A stretch of DNA of 64,000 nucleotides, from positions 124,001 to 188,000 of the forward strand of contig CAWCFV010000002.1 of the NCBI GenBank assembly GCA_963794995.1. Reading direction: 5' to 3'. The notes beneath the pieces are model-generated. The model made no database searches and was not told where the DNA came from. It saw only the letters and a list, made by a program, of their open reading frames with translations. The position numbers and the translations under genes were made by a program. Shown piece by piece: positions 16,284 to 24,660 of this stretch. The stretch comes from CAWCFV01 sp963794995. Its GTDB lineage: Bacteria > Actinomycetota > Actinomycetes > JACCUZ01. The stretch's first letter is position 1. The number at the start of each line of letters is the position of its first letter.

Positions 16284-16371
16284 GTTCCCGGGGCTATCCG
16301 GTGCGGCGAGGCTCTGCCTACGATGCGTCGCCGCGAGTCCCGCGTCAGCCCCGACGACTGGAGTACCCGAG

Positions 16372-17244
16372 ATGACCGCACGACTGCGCGCCATGCTGGT
16401 GGCGCTGCTCGCACTGACCATGGGAGGTCTGGCGGCCGCCCCGGCGCTCGCCATCACCGGCGGCACCGTGGACTCCGGCAACACCTACTCCAACGTCGGG
16501 ATCATCGCCTTCTACGACGCCGACGGGCGCTTCCGGTGCTCGGCGACGCTGGTGACCCCCACCGTCCTGCTCACCGCCGCGCACTGCACCGACGGCACGG
16601 TCGGCAAGACCATCGTCAGCTTCGACTGGTTCATCGACGACGCGGCGCCCTCGGACCTCCCGCGGGCCGCGGACGACCCGGGGACGGGGCGCTCGAAGAC
16701 CGGCTACACGAGCGCGCCGGCCGGCTGGTACGCCGGCACGGCCAGCACGCACCCGCAGTACTCCGGGTTCACCGACCTCGCCAACTGGAACGACGTCGGC
16801 GTCGTCGTGCTCGACTCGCCGGTGCCCGGCATCACCCCGGCCCGGCTGGCTCCCACCAACTACCTGGCGCAGTTCGCCCAGCCCCGGCTCAACCACGAGC
16901 TGTTCACCCTCGTCGGCTACGGCACCGAGGTCCGCAAGCCGGCCAGCGGCCCGCAGAAGCCGACGCCGATGAGCTACCCGATCGTGCGCCGCTACACCGA
17001 CGAGGTCGGGCAGAAGCTCACGCCGCAGATCCTGCAGACCAACGGCAACGAGAAGGACAACCGTGGCGGTGGCGGCACCTGCTTCGGCGACTCCGGCGGA
17101 CCGTCGTTCAAGGACGGCTACGTCACGACGGTGACCAGCTACGGGTACACGTCGAACTGCCGCTACCTGGGCGGGCTGCAGCGGGTGGACATCCCCGTCG
17201 TGCAGGACTGGCTGGCCCAGTTCGGCGTCGTCCCGGCCGCCTAG
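16372..17244 (+). CDS. Secreted trypsin-like serine protease
   Basis: A 290-residue S1-family protease. A Sec signal peptide occupies residues 1-27 (hydrophobic core then ALA). The mature protein starts ITGGTVDSG, like the IVGG of trypsins. The triad is visible as LLTAAHC (His), NWNDVGVVVLD (Asp) and CFGDSGGPS (Ser). Cys pairs include those flanking His and in SNCRYLGG. Length and the absence of a long propeptide suggest it is active on export without zymogen processing, an inference. It is monocistronic, bracketed by hairpins. A -10-like TACGAT is about 48 bases upstream. Confidence 0.9.
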   Translation: MTARLRAMLVALLALTMGGLAAAPALAITGGTVDSGNTYSNVGIIAFYDADGRFRCSATLVTPTVLLTAAHCTDGTVGKTIVSFDWFIDDAAPSDLPRAADDPGTGRSKTGYTSAPAGWYAGTASTHPQYSGFTDLANWNDVGVVVLDSPVPGITPARLAPTNYLAQFAQPRLNHELFTLVGYGTEVRKPASGPQKPTPMSYPIVRRYTDEVGQKLTPQILQTNGNEKDNRGGGGTCFGDSGGPSFKDGYVTTVTSYGYTSNCRYLGGLQRVDIPVVQDWLAQFGVVPAA

Positions 17245-17265
17245 CCCCCCGGCAAGGCCTCGACC

Positions 17266-17293
17266 GTCCCGCCCGGCGCCTGCCGGGCGGGAC
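17266..17293 (+). terminator. Strong hairpin terminator after the protease gene
   Basis: GTCCCGCCCGGC - GCCT - GCCGGGCGGGAC makes a perfect 12-pair stem with a four-base loop, 21 bases after the protease stop. It lacks a T-run but is the strongest terminator-like hairpin in the window and isolates the protease from parA. Confidence 0.75.
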
Positions 17294-17411
17294 GACGTCG
17301 AAAGCGGGCCGCTCGTCGGCGTGGCGACGTGATCGCGCCGCGGACGCTGCCTACTGTCGCTCTCGAGGTCGGTACGCCGACAGGCCGACGAGTCGACAAA
17401 GCGAGGCGCAC

Positions 17412-18383
17412 GTGAGCACCCAACCGCTGTTGCCCCCGGACGAGCCGGCGCCGGATCACGAGGCACCGCACGTCCCGGCCGTCGAGGTCGATGCCGCGGC
17501 GTTCGCCGAGGCCCTGCCCGAGAAGCCGGCCGGGGCGAACCGGCCGATGGGGCCGACCGGCCGTCCGATGCCGGTCTTCCCCGAGCCCACGCCGCGCGAG
17601 ACCCACGGCAACGCCCGCATCATCGCGATGTGCAACCAGAAGGGTGGGGTCGGCAAGACCACGACCACCATCAACCTGGGGGCCTCGCTGGCCGAGTACG
17701 GCCGCAAGGTGCTGCTCGTCGACTTCGACCCGCAGGGCTCGCTGACGGTCGGGCTGGGTGTCAACCCCTACGACATCACCAAGAGCGTCTACAACCTGGT
17801 GATGCAGCGCGACGTGGCGCTCGACGAGGTCGTCCTCAAGACCAACGTGCCGGGGATGGACCTGGTCCCGAGCAACATCGACCTGTCGGCGGCCGAGGTG
17901 CAGCTGGTGTCGGAGGTCGCCCGCGAGCAGGTGCTGGCCCGGGCGCTGGCGCCGGCGGTCGAGGAGTACGACGTCGTCATCATCGACTGCCAGCCCTCCC
18001 TCGGCCTGCTCACGGTCAACGCCCTCACCGCGGCGCACGGCGTGATCGTCCCGATGGAGGCCGAGTTCTTCGCCCTGCGGGGCGTCGCGATGCTCGTCGA
18101 GACGATCCAGAAGGTGCAGGACCGGCTCAACCCCGACCTCGAGATCGACGGCCTGGTGGCCACGATGTTCGACCCCCGCACGGTGCACAGCCGCGAAGTC
18201 GTGGCCCGGCTGGTCGAGGCGTTCGAGGAGAAGGTCTTCCACACCGCGATCCACCGCACGGTGCGCTTCCCGGAGACCACGGTGGCGGGGGAGCCGATCA
18301 CCACGTTCGCGACCTCCTCCGGAGGGGCCTACTCCTACCGGCAGCTGGCCAAGGAGGTGCTGGCGCGGTGCCCGGGCACGTGA
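17412..18383 (+). CDS. ParA/Soj-family ATPase
   Basis: A 323-residue ParA-type ATPase with the deviant Walker A KGGVGKTTTT at 77-86, LLVDFDPQGSLTVGLG, IIDCQPSLGLLT (Walker B region) and VGVN-like downstream segments. The first 65 residues are a disordered Pro/Glu extension. It is next to scpA/scpB, not parB, and no TTTCACGTGAAA-type parS was seen nearby. It therefore belongs to the SMC-ScpAB-associated ParA paralogue common in actinobacteria and is not the chromosome-partition ParA of the origin region. The start GTG 17412 fits a -10-like TACTGT at 17352. The stop overlaps the next gene by GTGA. Confidence 0.9.
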   Translation: MSTQPLLPPDEPAPDHEAPHVPAVEVDAAAFAEALPEKPAGANRPMGPTGRPMPVFPEPTPRETHGNARIIAMCNQKGGVGKTTTTINLGASLAEYGRKVLLVDFDPQGSLTVGLGVNPYDITKSVYNLVMQRDVALDEVVLKTNVPGMDLVPSNIDLSAAEVQLVSEVAREQVLARALAPAVEEYDVVIIDCQPSLGLLTVNALTAAHGVIVPMEAEFFALRGVAMLVETIQKVQDRLNPDLEIDGLVATMFDPRTVHSREVVARLVEAFEEKVFHTAIHRTVRFPETTVAGEPITTFATSSGGAYSYRQLAKEVLARCPGT

Positions 18384-18922
18384 CCGGGGCGGTCGGCGCC
18401 GCCTCGGCGGACGACCCGGCGGACGACGCGGAGCGGGCACCCGGGACGGTCGGCAGCGGGGCCAGGGTCCGCCGGCTCCGGCCGGCCGCCACCCAGACCT
18501 CGGGCCGCGAGCGCCACGACGAGAAGATCACGGTCTACGTCTCCGCCGACGAGCTGGTCGCGATCGAGCAGGCCAGGCTGGTGCTGCGGGCCGAGCACGG
18601 CGTCGCGGTCGACCGGGGCCGGCTGGTCCGCGAGGCGGTGGCCGAGATGCTCATCGACCTCGAGCAGCACGGCGAGGACAGCGTGGTGGTCGGGCGGCTG
18701 CGCGAGCAGCGCCAGCAGCGCGATCAGCGCGATCAGCGGAGCAGTCCTGAGCGAGGTCGTCACGCGGGCGTACCCGGCGATCGGATTGGGCGCTGGCGGC
18801 GGGAGCGGTTACCGTGCCAGCGTGAGCGAGGAGACCGCTCCGCAGGCGGTGGCGGACGAGGGCAGGGCACAGCCCGCTCCCGAGGACCCGTCCGGGGCCG
18901 GCTTCCGCGTCGACCTCGGTGA
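18380..18922 (+). CDS. Small DNA-binding-like protein between parA and scpA
   Basis: The recognisable part is residues 45-100: DEKITVYVSADELVAIEQ followed by ARLVLRAEHGVAVDRGRLVREAV. It looks like a ribbon-helix-helix or ParG-like fold with a basic N-terminus (RVRRLRPAATQTSGRER). The frame gives 180 residues and runs 101 bases into scpA; the last 60 residues are Arg/Gly-rich and not protein-like. Around 18705-18740 a nine-base near-repeat encodes QRQ/QRD units. A one-base indel there would end the protein at the TGA of 18748-18750, before the scpA promoter. The coupling to parA (GTGA) suggests a partner of that ATPase. Confidence 0.6.
   Translation: MTGAVGAASADDPADDAERAPGTVGSGARVRRLRPAATQTSGRERHDEKITVYVSADELVAIEQARLVLRAEHGVAVDRGRLVREAVAEMLIDLEQHGEDSVVVGRLREQRQQRDQRDQRSSPERGRHAGVPGDRIGRWRRERLPCQRERGDRSAGGGGRGQGTARSRGPVRGRLPRRPR
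18810..18822 (+). promoter_or_regulatory. Leaderless promoter -10 of scpA
   Basis: TACCGT (18810-18815) is six bases before the scpA GTG at 18822, with no Shine-Dalgarno. Confidence 0.45.
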
Positions 18923-19787
18923 CCTGTTCGAGGGGCCGTTCGACCTGCTGCTCGGGCTGATCGCCAAGCACAAGCTCGACGTCACCGAGGTCGCGCTGTC
19001 CAAGGTCACCGACGAGTTCATCGCCCACATCAAGACCTTCAAGGGCGAGTGGGGCAACGACTGGCTCGAGCAGGCCACCGAGTTCCTCGTGGTCGCCGCC
19101 ACCCTCCTCGACCTCAAGGCCGCCCGGCTGCTGCCCAGCGGCGAGGTCGAGGACGAGGAGGACCTCGCGCTGCTCGAGGCGCGTGACCTGCTCTTCGCCC
19201 GGCTGCTCCAGTACCGCGCGTACAAGCAGGTGGCCGGCGTGTTCGCCGGCCGGATGGCGGCCGAGGCGGGCCGGCACCCCCGCTCGGTGGTCCTGGAGCC
19301 GCACCTGGCCGGCCTGCTGCCGGAGGTCCTGCTCGGTCTGGGGGCGCAGGAGTTCGCCCTGCTCGCCGCCAAGGTGTTCACACCGAAGCCGGTGCAGATG
19401 GTCTCGGTCGACCACCTGCACGCACCGGCGGTCAGCGTGCGCGAGCAGGCGGCGATCCTGGTCACCGCGCTGCGCCGGTCGCGCACCGCGACCTTCCGCG
19501 CGCTCACGGCCGACTGCGAGGGCACGCTTCTCGTCGTCGCGCGCTTCCTCGCCCTGCTGGAGCTCTACCGCGAGGGGGCGGTCGTCTTCGAGCAGGTCGA
19601 CCCGCTCGGTGAGCTGCACATCCGCTGGACCGGCACCGACGACGGCGAGGTCGAGGTGCCCGACGAGTTCGACGACGACGTGGCGCCGGCCGACCACGAC
19701 GTCGACAGCGAGGGCGAAGGTGACGTCGAGAGCGACAGCGACGACGGCACGACGATCGACCTGCGGGAGACGCACACCGATGACTGA
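18822..19787 (+). CDS. scpA: Segregation and condensation protein ScpA
   Basis: The kleisin subunit that bridges SMC heads with ScpB in chromosome condensation. It has 321 residues: an unstructured first 25, then the N-terminal ScpA domain (FRVDLGDLFEGPFDLLLGLI and KHKLDVTEVALSKVTDEFI), a long helical middle with QATEFLVVAATLLDLKAARLL, and the C-terminal winged-helix (LTADCEGTLLVVARFLALLE, YREGAVVFEQ). A Asp/Glu-rich tail follows. The stop overlaps scpB by eight bases. Start GTG 18822 is supported by the -10 six bases upstream. Confidence 0.93.
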   Translation: MSEETAPQAVADEGRAQPAPEDPSGAGFRVDLGDLFEGPFDLLLGLIAKHKLDVTEVALSKVTDEFIAHIKTFKGEWGNDWLEQATEFLVVAATLLDLKAARLLPSGEVEDEEDLALLEARDLLFARLLQYRAYKQVAGVFAGRMAAEAGRHPRSVVLEPHLAGLLPEVLLGLGAQEFALLAAKVFTPKPVQMVSVDHLHAPAVSVREQAAILVTALRRSRTATFRALTADCEGTLLVVARFLALLELYREGAVVFEQVDPLGELHIRWTGTDDGEVEVPDEFDDDVAPADHDVDSEGEGDVESDSDDGTTIDLRETHTDD

Positions 19788-21141
19788 CGACCAGCAGCAC
19801 GACGGCACCGACGAGGTCGAGGAGGTCGTCGCGGACGCCGACGGCCCCTCGCTCCGTACCGCGCTGGAGGCGATCCTCATGGTCGTCGACGAGCCGGTCG
19901 GCGAGGTGCTCCTCGCGCAGGTCACCGAGAAGCCGACCGAGACCGTGCTGGCCACGCTGCGCGAGCTGGTGGCGGAGTACGACGAGCAGGAGCGCGGCTT
20001 CGAGCTGCGCGAGGTCGCGGGCGGCTGGCGCTTCTACACCCGTGCCAGCGCCGCCGCCTACGTCGAGCGGTTCGTGCTCGACGGGCAGCAGGCCCGGCTG
20101 ACCCAGGCGGCCCTCGAGACGCTGGCCGTGGTCGCGTACCGCCAGCCGGTGTCGCGCGCCCGCGTCTCGGCGGTGCGAGGTGTCAACGTCGACGGTGTGA
20201 TGCGCACCCTGGTGACGCGCGGCCTGGTCGAGGAGGCCGGGCACGACGGCGAGGGCGGTTCGACGCTGTACCGCACCACCACGTACTTCCTCGAGCGGCT
20301 CGGGCTGCGCGGCATCGAGGAGCTGCCGGACCTCGCACCGTTCCTGCCCGAGCTCGACACGGTCGACGACTACGCCGGCGCCGGCGGGTTCGTCCGCATG
20401 AGCTGGGACGCGGAGCCGGAGGGCGTACGCCTGCAGCGGGTGCTGGCCTCGGCCGGGCTCGGCAGCCGGCGCGCCTGCGAGGAGCTCATCGAGGAGGGAC
20501 GCGTCGAGGTCGACGGGAAGACCGTGCAGGTCCAGGGGATGCGGGTCGACCCCACGTCGGCGGTCATCAAGGTCGACGGGCTGCGGATCGCCACCGCGCC
20601 GGACCACGTCTACATCGTGCTGAACAAGCCCAAGGGCGTGGTCAGCACCATGCACGACCCCGAGGGGCGGCCGTCGCTCCAGGAGTACGTCGGCGACCGC
20701 AACGCCCGGCTCTTCCACGTCGGCCGCCTCGACACCGACACCGAGGGGCTGATCCTGCTCACCAACGACGGGGACCTGGCGCACCGGCTCTCGCACCCGT
20801 CGTTCGGCGTGGAGAAGACCTACCTCGCCGAGGTGACGGGGCCGGTGGCGCGCGACGTGGGCAAGCGGCTCAAGGCCGGGGTCGAGCTCGAGGACGGGCT
20901 GGTGCAGGCCGACTCGTTCCGGCTGGTCAGCCAGTCCGGCAACCGGGTCATGGTCGAGATCGCCCTGCACGAGGGCCGCAAGCACGTGGTGCGCCGGATG
21001 CTGGCCGAGGTCGGGCACCCCGTGCTCCGGCTGGTCCGCACCGACGTCGGACCGATCTCGCTCGGCCACCTCAAGCCGGGCAAGCAGCGCAAGCTGAGCC
21101 AGCAGGAGATCGGAGCGCTGTACCGAGCCGTCGGCCTGTAG
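19780..21141 (+). CDS. scpB-rluB: ScpB and RluB pseudouridine synthase in one continuous reading frame
   Basis: A 453-residue frame. Residues 1-200 are ScpB (two winged helices: SLRTALEAILMVVDEPVGEV, then TQAALETLAVVAYRQPVSRA, RGLVEEAGHD and FLERLGLRGIEELPDLAPFL), the SMC-ScpA partner. Residues about 214-453 are an RluB/RsuA-type rRNA pseudouridine synthase: S4 domain GVRLQRVLASAGLGSRRACE, then LFHVGRLDTDTEGLILLTND (catalytic Asp) and LHEGRKHVVRRML. In most actinobacteria these are two genes. Here there is no stop between them. ATG 20398 (MSWDAEPEG) is a credible rluB start and sits in an ATGA that would be the scpB stop in another frame, so a real fusion and a one-base indel are both possible. 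Confidence 0.8.
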   Translation: MTDDQQHDGTDEVEEVVADADGPSLRTALEAILMVVDEPVGEVLLAQVTEKPTETVLATLRELVAEYDEQERGFELREVAGGWRFYTRASAAAYVERFVLDGQQARLTQAALETLAVVAYRQPVSRARVSAVRGVNVDGVMRTLVTRGLVEEAGHDGEGGSTLYRTTTYFLERLGLRGIEELPDLAPFLPELDTVDDYAGAGGFVRMSWDAEPEGVRLQRVLASAGLGSRRACEELIEEGRVEVDGKTVQVQGMRVDPTSAVIKVDGLRIATAPDHVYIVLNKPKGVVSTMHDPEGRPSLQEYVGDRNARLFHVGRLDTDTEGLILLTNDGDLAHRLSHPSFGVEKTYLAEVTGPVARDVGKRLKAGVELEDGLVQADSFRLVSQSGNRVMVEIALHEGRKHVVRRMLAEVGHPVLRLVRTDVGPISLGHLKPGKQRKLSQQEIGALYRAVGL

Positions 21142-21219
21142 CCGGCGCCGCGGACGGCGCTCTCGGGAGGGCAGCCGTCCGGCTGTGGACGAGCGGGTGA
21201 GCCAGCCGCCCGGCGCGAG

Positions 21220-21241
21220 TAGACTTCGAACACGTGTTCGA
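21220..21241 (+). promoter_or_regulatory. LexA SOS box over the promoter of the DUF222/HNH gene
   Basis: TAGACT (21220-21225) is a -10 hexamer directly followed by TCGAAC-ACGT-GTTCGA (21226-21241), an exact match to the actinobacterial LexA operator TCGAAC-N4-GTTCGA. LexA bound here would cover the transcription start. The gene's ATG is 25 bases downstream. Confidence 0.85.
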
Positions 21242-21265
21242 CTCGGCCAGGCGGAGGTGCACCAC

Positions 21266-22651
21266 ATGCTCGGGACATCTGGAGCCGGTTGCGCTCCCGG
21301 TCGCGAGTCGGGCCAGCAGCAGCCCCCCGAGGCGGGCGAGCCGTCGGACCTGCGGGCGCAGTGCGCGGTGGGCGACCTCGACGGCGTACCGGGCCCTCGG
21401 CTGGCCGGGCTGCTGGCGGCGACGGACCTCGGGCGGTGCACGGATGCGGACCTGGTGGGCGCCGTGCGGGCGGCGTACCGGCTGCAGGCCTGGGCCGCGG
21501 CGGTGGAGGTGGCGGCGACGGCCGCGCTGGTCGGCCGGGCCGCCGGATGGCGCGGTGTGGCCGCGGCGGGCGCCCGGACGCCCGGGGAGGCGGTGTCGGC
21601 AGAGACGATGGCCGCGGTCGAGATCGGCTGCGCCCTCGACCTGGCTCCCGCCACTGCCCGCGGCAAGGTCGCCCTCGCGGTGGAGCTGGGTCGGCTGCCG
21701 GCCACCCGGGCTGCCCTGTCGGCCGGCCTGCTGGACATGCCGAAGGCCCGGATGCTCGTCGAGGAGCTGAGGCCGCTCGACGACGCGCAGGCGCAGGCGG
21801 TGGAGGCCCGGTGGGTTCCTGGTGCCCAGGGCCGGACCCGGGCGCAGCTGGCGGGCAGCGTCCGGCGGGCGGTGCTGGCGGTCGCGCCGCGCGACGCGGA
21901 GGAGCGGCACGAGCGGTCGGTGGCCGACCGGCGGGTGGAGTTCTTCCCGCTGCCCGACGGGATGGCCGGCATGAGCTGGATCGATGCCGCGGAGCGGGTC
22001 GAGGCGTTCCGGGTCTGGCTCGAGGGCCGGGCCCGGCAGGCCCGGGGCCGGGCGGGCAGCGACGAGCGGACGAGCGACCAGGTCAGGGCTGACGTGCTCG
22101 GTGACCTCGCCGAGCACGGGCTCGCGACCGAGGACCTACCGGTGCGCCACGGCCGCCGCCCCCACGTCCAGGTCACCGTCGCCCTGAGCACCCTGCTCGG
22201 CCTCGACGAGGGGCCCGGCGAGCTCGCCGGCTACGGCCCGGTCACGGCCGCGACCGCGCGGCGGATCGCCGCCGACGGCGTCTGGCGGCGGCTGCTCACC
22301 GATCCCCGCACCGGTCGGTTCGACGAGCTGTCGGTCCAGACCTACGAACCCCCACAGGACATGGTCGACCACGTGCTGGCCAGGGACCGGACCTGCCGGT
22401 GGCCCGGCTGCCGTGCCCCCGCCGACCGGTGCGACCTCGACCACCGCGTCCCGCACCCCCGCGGACCGACCGCGGCCGCGAACCTCCAGGTGCTCTGCCG
22501 CTCCCACCACACCGTCAAGACCCACACCCCGACCGTCGTCGAGGCCGACGGCGCTGGCGGCCTGCGCGTCACCTTGCCCTCCGGCCGCTCGCACGTCCGA
22601 CCGGCCGACGGCGTCATGGGCGACCCGTGCAGGGACATCCCCCCGTTCTGA
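21266..22651 (+). CDS. DUF222 / 13E12-family HNH endonuclease-like protein, SOS-regulated
   Basis: A 461-residue member of the DUF222 family that includes the mycobacterial 13E12 repeat proteins. The N-terminal 330 residues are Ala/Arg-rich helices (LAGLLAATDLGRCTDADLVG; MTAVEIG-like AVEIGCALDLAPATARGKV). The C-terminus is an HNH domain: CRWPGCRAPADRCDLDHRVP and NLQVLCRSHHTVKTH, residues about 375-415, with the metal-site Cys/His set. ATG 21266 has GGAGGT seven bases upstream. The out-of-frame GTG within the SOS box is not used. These genes are often multicopy and behave like mobile or selfish elements; here it is placed under LexA. Confidence 0.88.
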   Translation: MLGTSGAGCAPGRESGQQQPPEAGEPSDLRAQCAVGDLDGVPGPRLAGLLAATDLGRCTDADLVGAVRAAYRLQAWAAAVEVAATAALVGRAAGWRGVAAAGARTPGEAVSAETMAAVEIGCALDLAPATARGKVALAVELGRLPATRAALSAGLLDMPKARMLVEELRPLDDAQAQAVEARWVPGAQGRTRAQLAGSVRRAVLAVAPRDAEERHERSVADRRVEFFPLPDGMAGMSWIDAAERVEAFRVWLEGRARQARGRAGSDERTSDQVRADVLGDLAEHGLATEDLPVRHGRRPHVQVTVALSTLLGLDEGPGELAGYGPVTAATARRIAADGVWRRLLTDPRTGRFDELSVQTYEPPQDMVDHVLARDRTCRWPGCRAPADRCDLDHRVPHPRGPTAAANLQVLCRSHHTVKTHTPTVVEADGAGGLRVTLPSGRSHVRPADGVMGDPCRDIPPF

Positions 22652-22743
22652 GAAAGAATGGGTCCGGTCGCGCCCGGCGGGTGGAGCCAACACGTCAGGC
22701 CGGTGTTCCCGCGCGCTGCTGGCACGTGCGGGCTCAGCACGAC

Positions 22744-23118
22744 TCAGGTGAGCGCTTCAGGCGTGACGAGACAGAACGGATGCCCCACCGGGTCGGCGTA
22801 GACCCTGTACCCGATGGATTTGTCCGAGCCTTCCAGGAGCCTGGCCCCGAGGCCGAGCACCGCTGCCTGTGCAACGTCCAGATCGCCGACCAGGACGTCG
22901 ATGTGCATCTGCGCGGGCGACGCGGACGACGGCCACTCAGGCGCCCTGTAGTCGGCAACCTGCTGGAGGGCGATCCGCGCAGGCTGGGCCGAGTCGCCCA
23001 GGGTCACCCACTCGTCGCTGTCCTCGACGCGTTCGAGCCCCATGAGCTCCTGATAGAACGGGGCGAGCGCCCGTGGTGCGGCGCAGTCGATGACGAGACA
23101 GCTGAAGGTTCCGATCAT
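22744..23118 (-). CDS. VOC-family (glyoxalase/bleomycin-resistance fold) protein
   Basis: A 124-residue two-lobed VOC protein: FSCLVIDCAAPRALAPFYQE, with LMGLERV in the first lobe and SPAQMHIDVLVGDLDVAQAA, ending DPVGHPFCLV in the second. VOC proteins use a His/Glu metal site for isomerase, lyase or drug-binding chemistry. The MHIDV histidine and the final HPFCLV are kept, but the substrate is unknown. Start ATG 23118 is chosen because the fold begins at once; an in-frame codon ten residues earlier is possible. It is divergent from a methyltransferase gene. Confidence 0.8.
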   Translation of the reverse strand: MIGTFSCLVIDCAAPRALAPFYQELMGLERVEDSDEWVTLGDSAQPARIALQQVADYRAPEWPSSASPAQMHIDVLVGDLDVAQAAVLGLGARLLEGSDKSIGYRVYADPVGHPFCLVTPEALT

Positions 23119-23200
23119 CGACGAACTCTCGCACGCAGCCCGGGCCACGTACTCGGCGTCGCCGGGACGCCCCCCCGTACAGCCGAGTCAGGAGCCGCCG

Positions 23201-23839
23201 ATGACAGGTCGGGGTGCGGGGCCGACACCGCAGCACGTCGTGCGGGCCGGGTACGACGCCATCGGTGAGCGCTACCACCAGTGGTCGCACGCGAGCCCGA
23301 CCCGGCTGCGGATGGTCGACCTGGTGCTCGGCCGGCTGCAGCCGCGCAGCGTGGTCGTCGACCTCGGCTGCGGCCCGGGGGACCCGGCGACCCGGCTGCT
23401 CGCGGAGGCCGGCCACCTGGTCCTCGGCGTCGACCTGTCCCGCGGGCAGCTCGAGATCGCCCGGCGGCTGGCGCCGCAGGCGTCGCTGGTCCAGGCCGAC
23501 CTGACCCGGTTCGCCCTCGCGCCGGCGTCGGTCGACGCCGTCGTGTCGTTCTACGCGCTCGGGCACCTGCCCGCGGCGACCCATGCACCGCTCCTTGCGG
23601 CAGTCGCCGGCTGGCTGCGGCCCGGCGGCCTGCTGCTCACCAGCGCGCCGCTCGGAGCGGGCGACGGCAGCGACGACGACTGGCTCGGTGTGCCGATGTT
23701 CTTCGGCGGGATCGGGGTCGAGGCGACCCTGGCGGCCGTCGAGGACGCCCGCCTGCGGGTCGACTCGGCCGAGGTCGTGGTCGAGGACCACACGGGTGCC
23801 GAGCGGTTCCTCTGGGTCGCGGCGACCCGGCGACGATGA
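23201..23839 (+). CDS. Class I SAM-dependent methyltransferase
   Basis: A 212-residue methyltransferase with motif I VVVDLGCGPGDPATRLL (about residues 52-68), GVDLSRGQLEIARR (motif II acidic) and DAVVSFYALGHLP (motif IV region), then a GWLRPGGLLL post-motif. GGAG lies seven bases before ATG 23201. The first 20 residues before VRAGYDAIGERYHQW are not conserved. It matches the Methyltransf_25/11 small-molecule type. The substrate cannot be told. A second, unrelated-looking methyltransferase follows after 59 bases. Confidence 0.85.
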   Translation: MTGRGAGPTPQHVVRAGYDAIGERYHQWSHASPTRLRMVDLVLGRLQPRSVVVDLGCGPGDPATRLLAEAGHLVLGVDLSRGQLEIARRLAPQASLVQADLTRFALAPASVDAVVSFYALGHLPAATHAPLLAAVAGWLRPGGLLLTSAPLGAGDGSDDDWLGVPMFFGGIGVEATLAAVEDARLRVDSAEVVVEDHTGAERFLWVAATRRR

Positions 23840-23885
23840 CACGGGGTCCCCGCACGACCTCATCGCCCGGCGGCCGACCGAGGAG

Positions 23886-23899
23886 TAGGTTCCCGGCCG
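23886..23899 (+). promoter_or_regulatory. Leaderless promoter -10 of the second methyltransferase
   Basis: TAGGTT (23886-23891), then seven bases, then GTG 23899; no Shine-Dalgarno. Confidence 0.5.
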
Positions 23900-24660
23900 T
23901 GGCCTTCGACAGCGCCGACGCGTACGGGCGGTTCATGGGCCGGTACTCCGAGCCGCTGGCGCCCCGGCTCGCCGACCTGGCCGGGGTGCTGCCCGGTCAG
24001 CGGGTGCTCGACGTCGGCTGCGGGCCGGGCGCCCTCACCGCCGTGCTCGTCCGGCGGCTGGGACCGGACTCCGTCGCGGCGGTCGACCCGTCCGAGGCGT
24101 TCGTCGTGAGTGCCCGCGACCGGCTCCCGGGCGTCGACGTCCGGGCGGCGACGGCGGAGTCGCTGCCCTTCGCCGACGACACGTTCGACGCAGCGCTGGC
24201 CAGCCTCGTCGTGCACTTCATGGCCGACCCGGTGGCCGGGCTGCGGGAGATGGCCCGGGTCACCCGGCCGGACGGGGTGGTCGCGGCGGCGGTGTGGGAC
24301 CACGCCGGAGGCGGTGGCCCCTTGTCGACGTTCTGGCGTGCGGTGCAGGACCTGGACCCGACGTCGCCGGGCGACGCCGACAGGGCGGGCACCCGTGAGG
24401 GCCACCTCGGCGAGCTGTGCACCGCGGCGGGGCTGGTCGGCATCCGGGAGAGCCCCCTGAGCGTGCGGGTCGCGCACCCGTCGGTGGCGGAGTGGTGGCA
24501 GCCCTACACCCTGGGCATCGGCCCGGCCGGCGACCACGTCGCCGGGCTCGACGACGAGGGACGCGACGCCCTGCGCGCGCGGTGCGCCGCACTGCTCCCG
24601 CCCGCGCCGTTCGAGACGACCGCCACCGCCTGGGCGGTGGTCGCGCGGGTGCCTGCCTAG
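23899..24660 (+). CDS. Class I SAM-dependent methyltransferase (UbiE/BioC-like)
   Basis: A 253-residue methyltransferase: YGRFMGRYSEPLAPRLADL, motif I RVLDVGCGPGALTAVLV (about 35-51), AAVDPSEAFV, and the LPFADDTFDAALASLVVHFM strand of UbiE-like enzymes, then MARVTRPDGVVAAAVWDHAG. The family methylates quinones, lipids or small metabolites, and the genuine substrate is unknown. The start follows a -10 seven bases upstream. The stop overlaps the convergent EamA gene by four bases. Confidence 0.85.
   Translation: MAFDSADAYGRFMGRYSEPLAPRLADLAGVLPGQRVLDVGCGPGALTAVLVRRLGPDSVAAVDPSEAFVVSARDRLPGVDVRAATAESLPFADDTFDAALASLVVHFMADPVAGLREMARVTRPDGVVAAAVWDHAGGGGPLSTFWRAVQDLDPTSPGDADRAGTREGHLGELCTAAGLVGIRESPLSVRVAHPSVAEWWQPYTLGIGPAGDHVAGLDDEGRDALRARCAALLPPAPFETTATAWAVVARVPA

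Noticed and set aside
17412..18383. Chromosomal ParA of the origin-region parAB system.
   Set aside because: The neighbours are scpA/scpB, there is no parB, and no parS-like site was seen; it is the SMC-associated ParA paralogue.
21234..21770. GTG at 21234 as start of the DUF222 protein, right after the -10.
   Set aside because: It is out of frame with the DUF222 domain and lies inside the SOS palindrome; ATG 21266 has an excellent GGAGGT.
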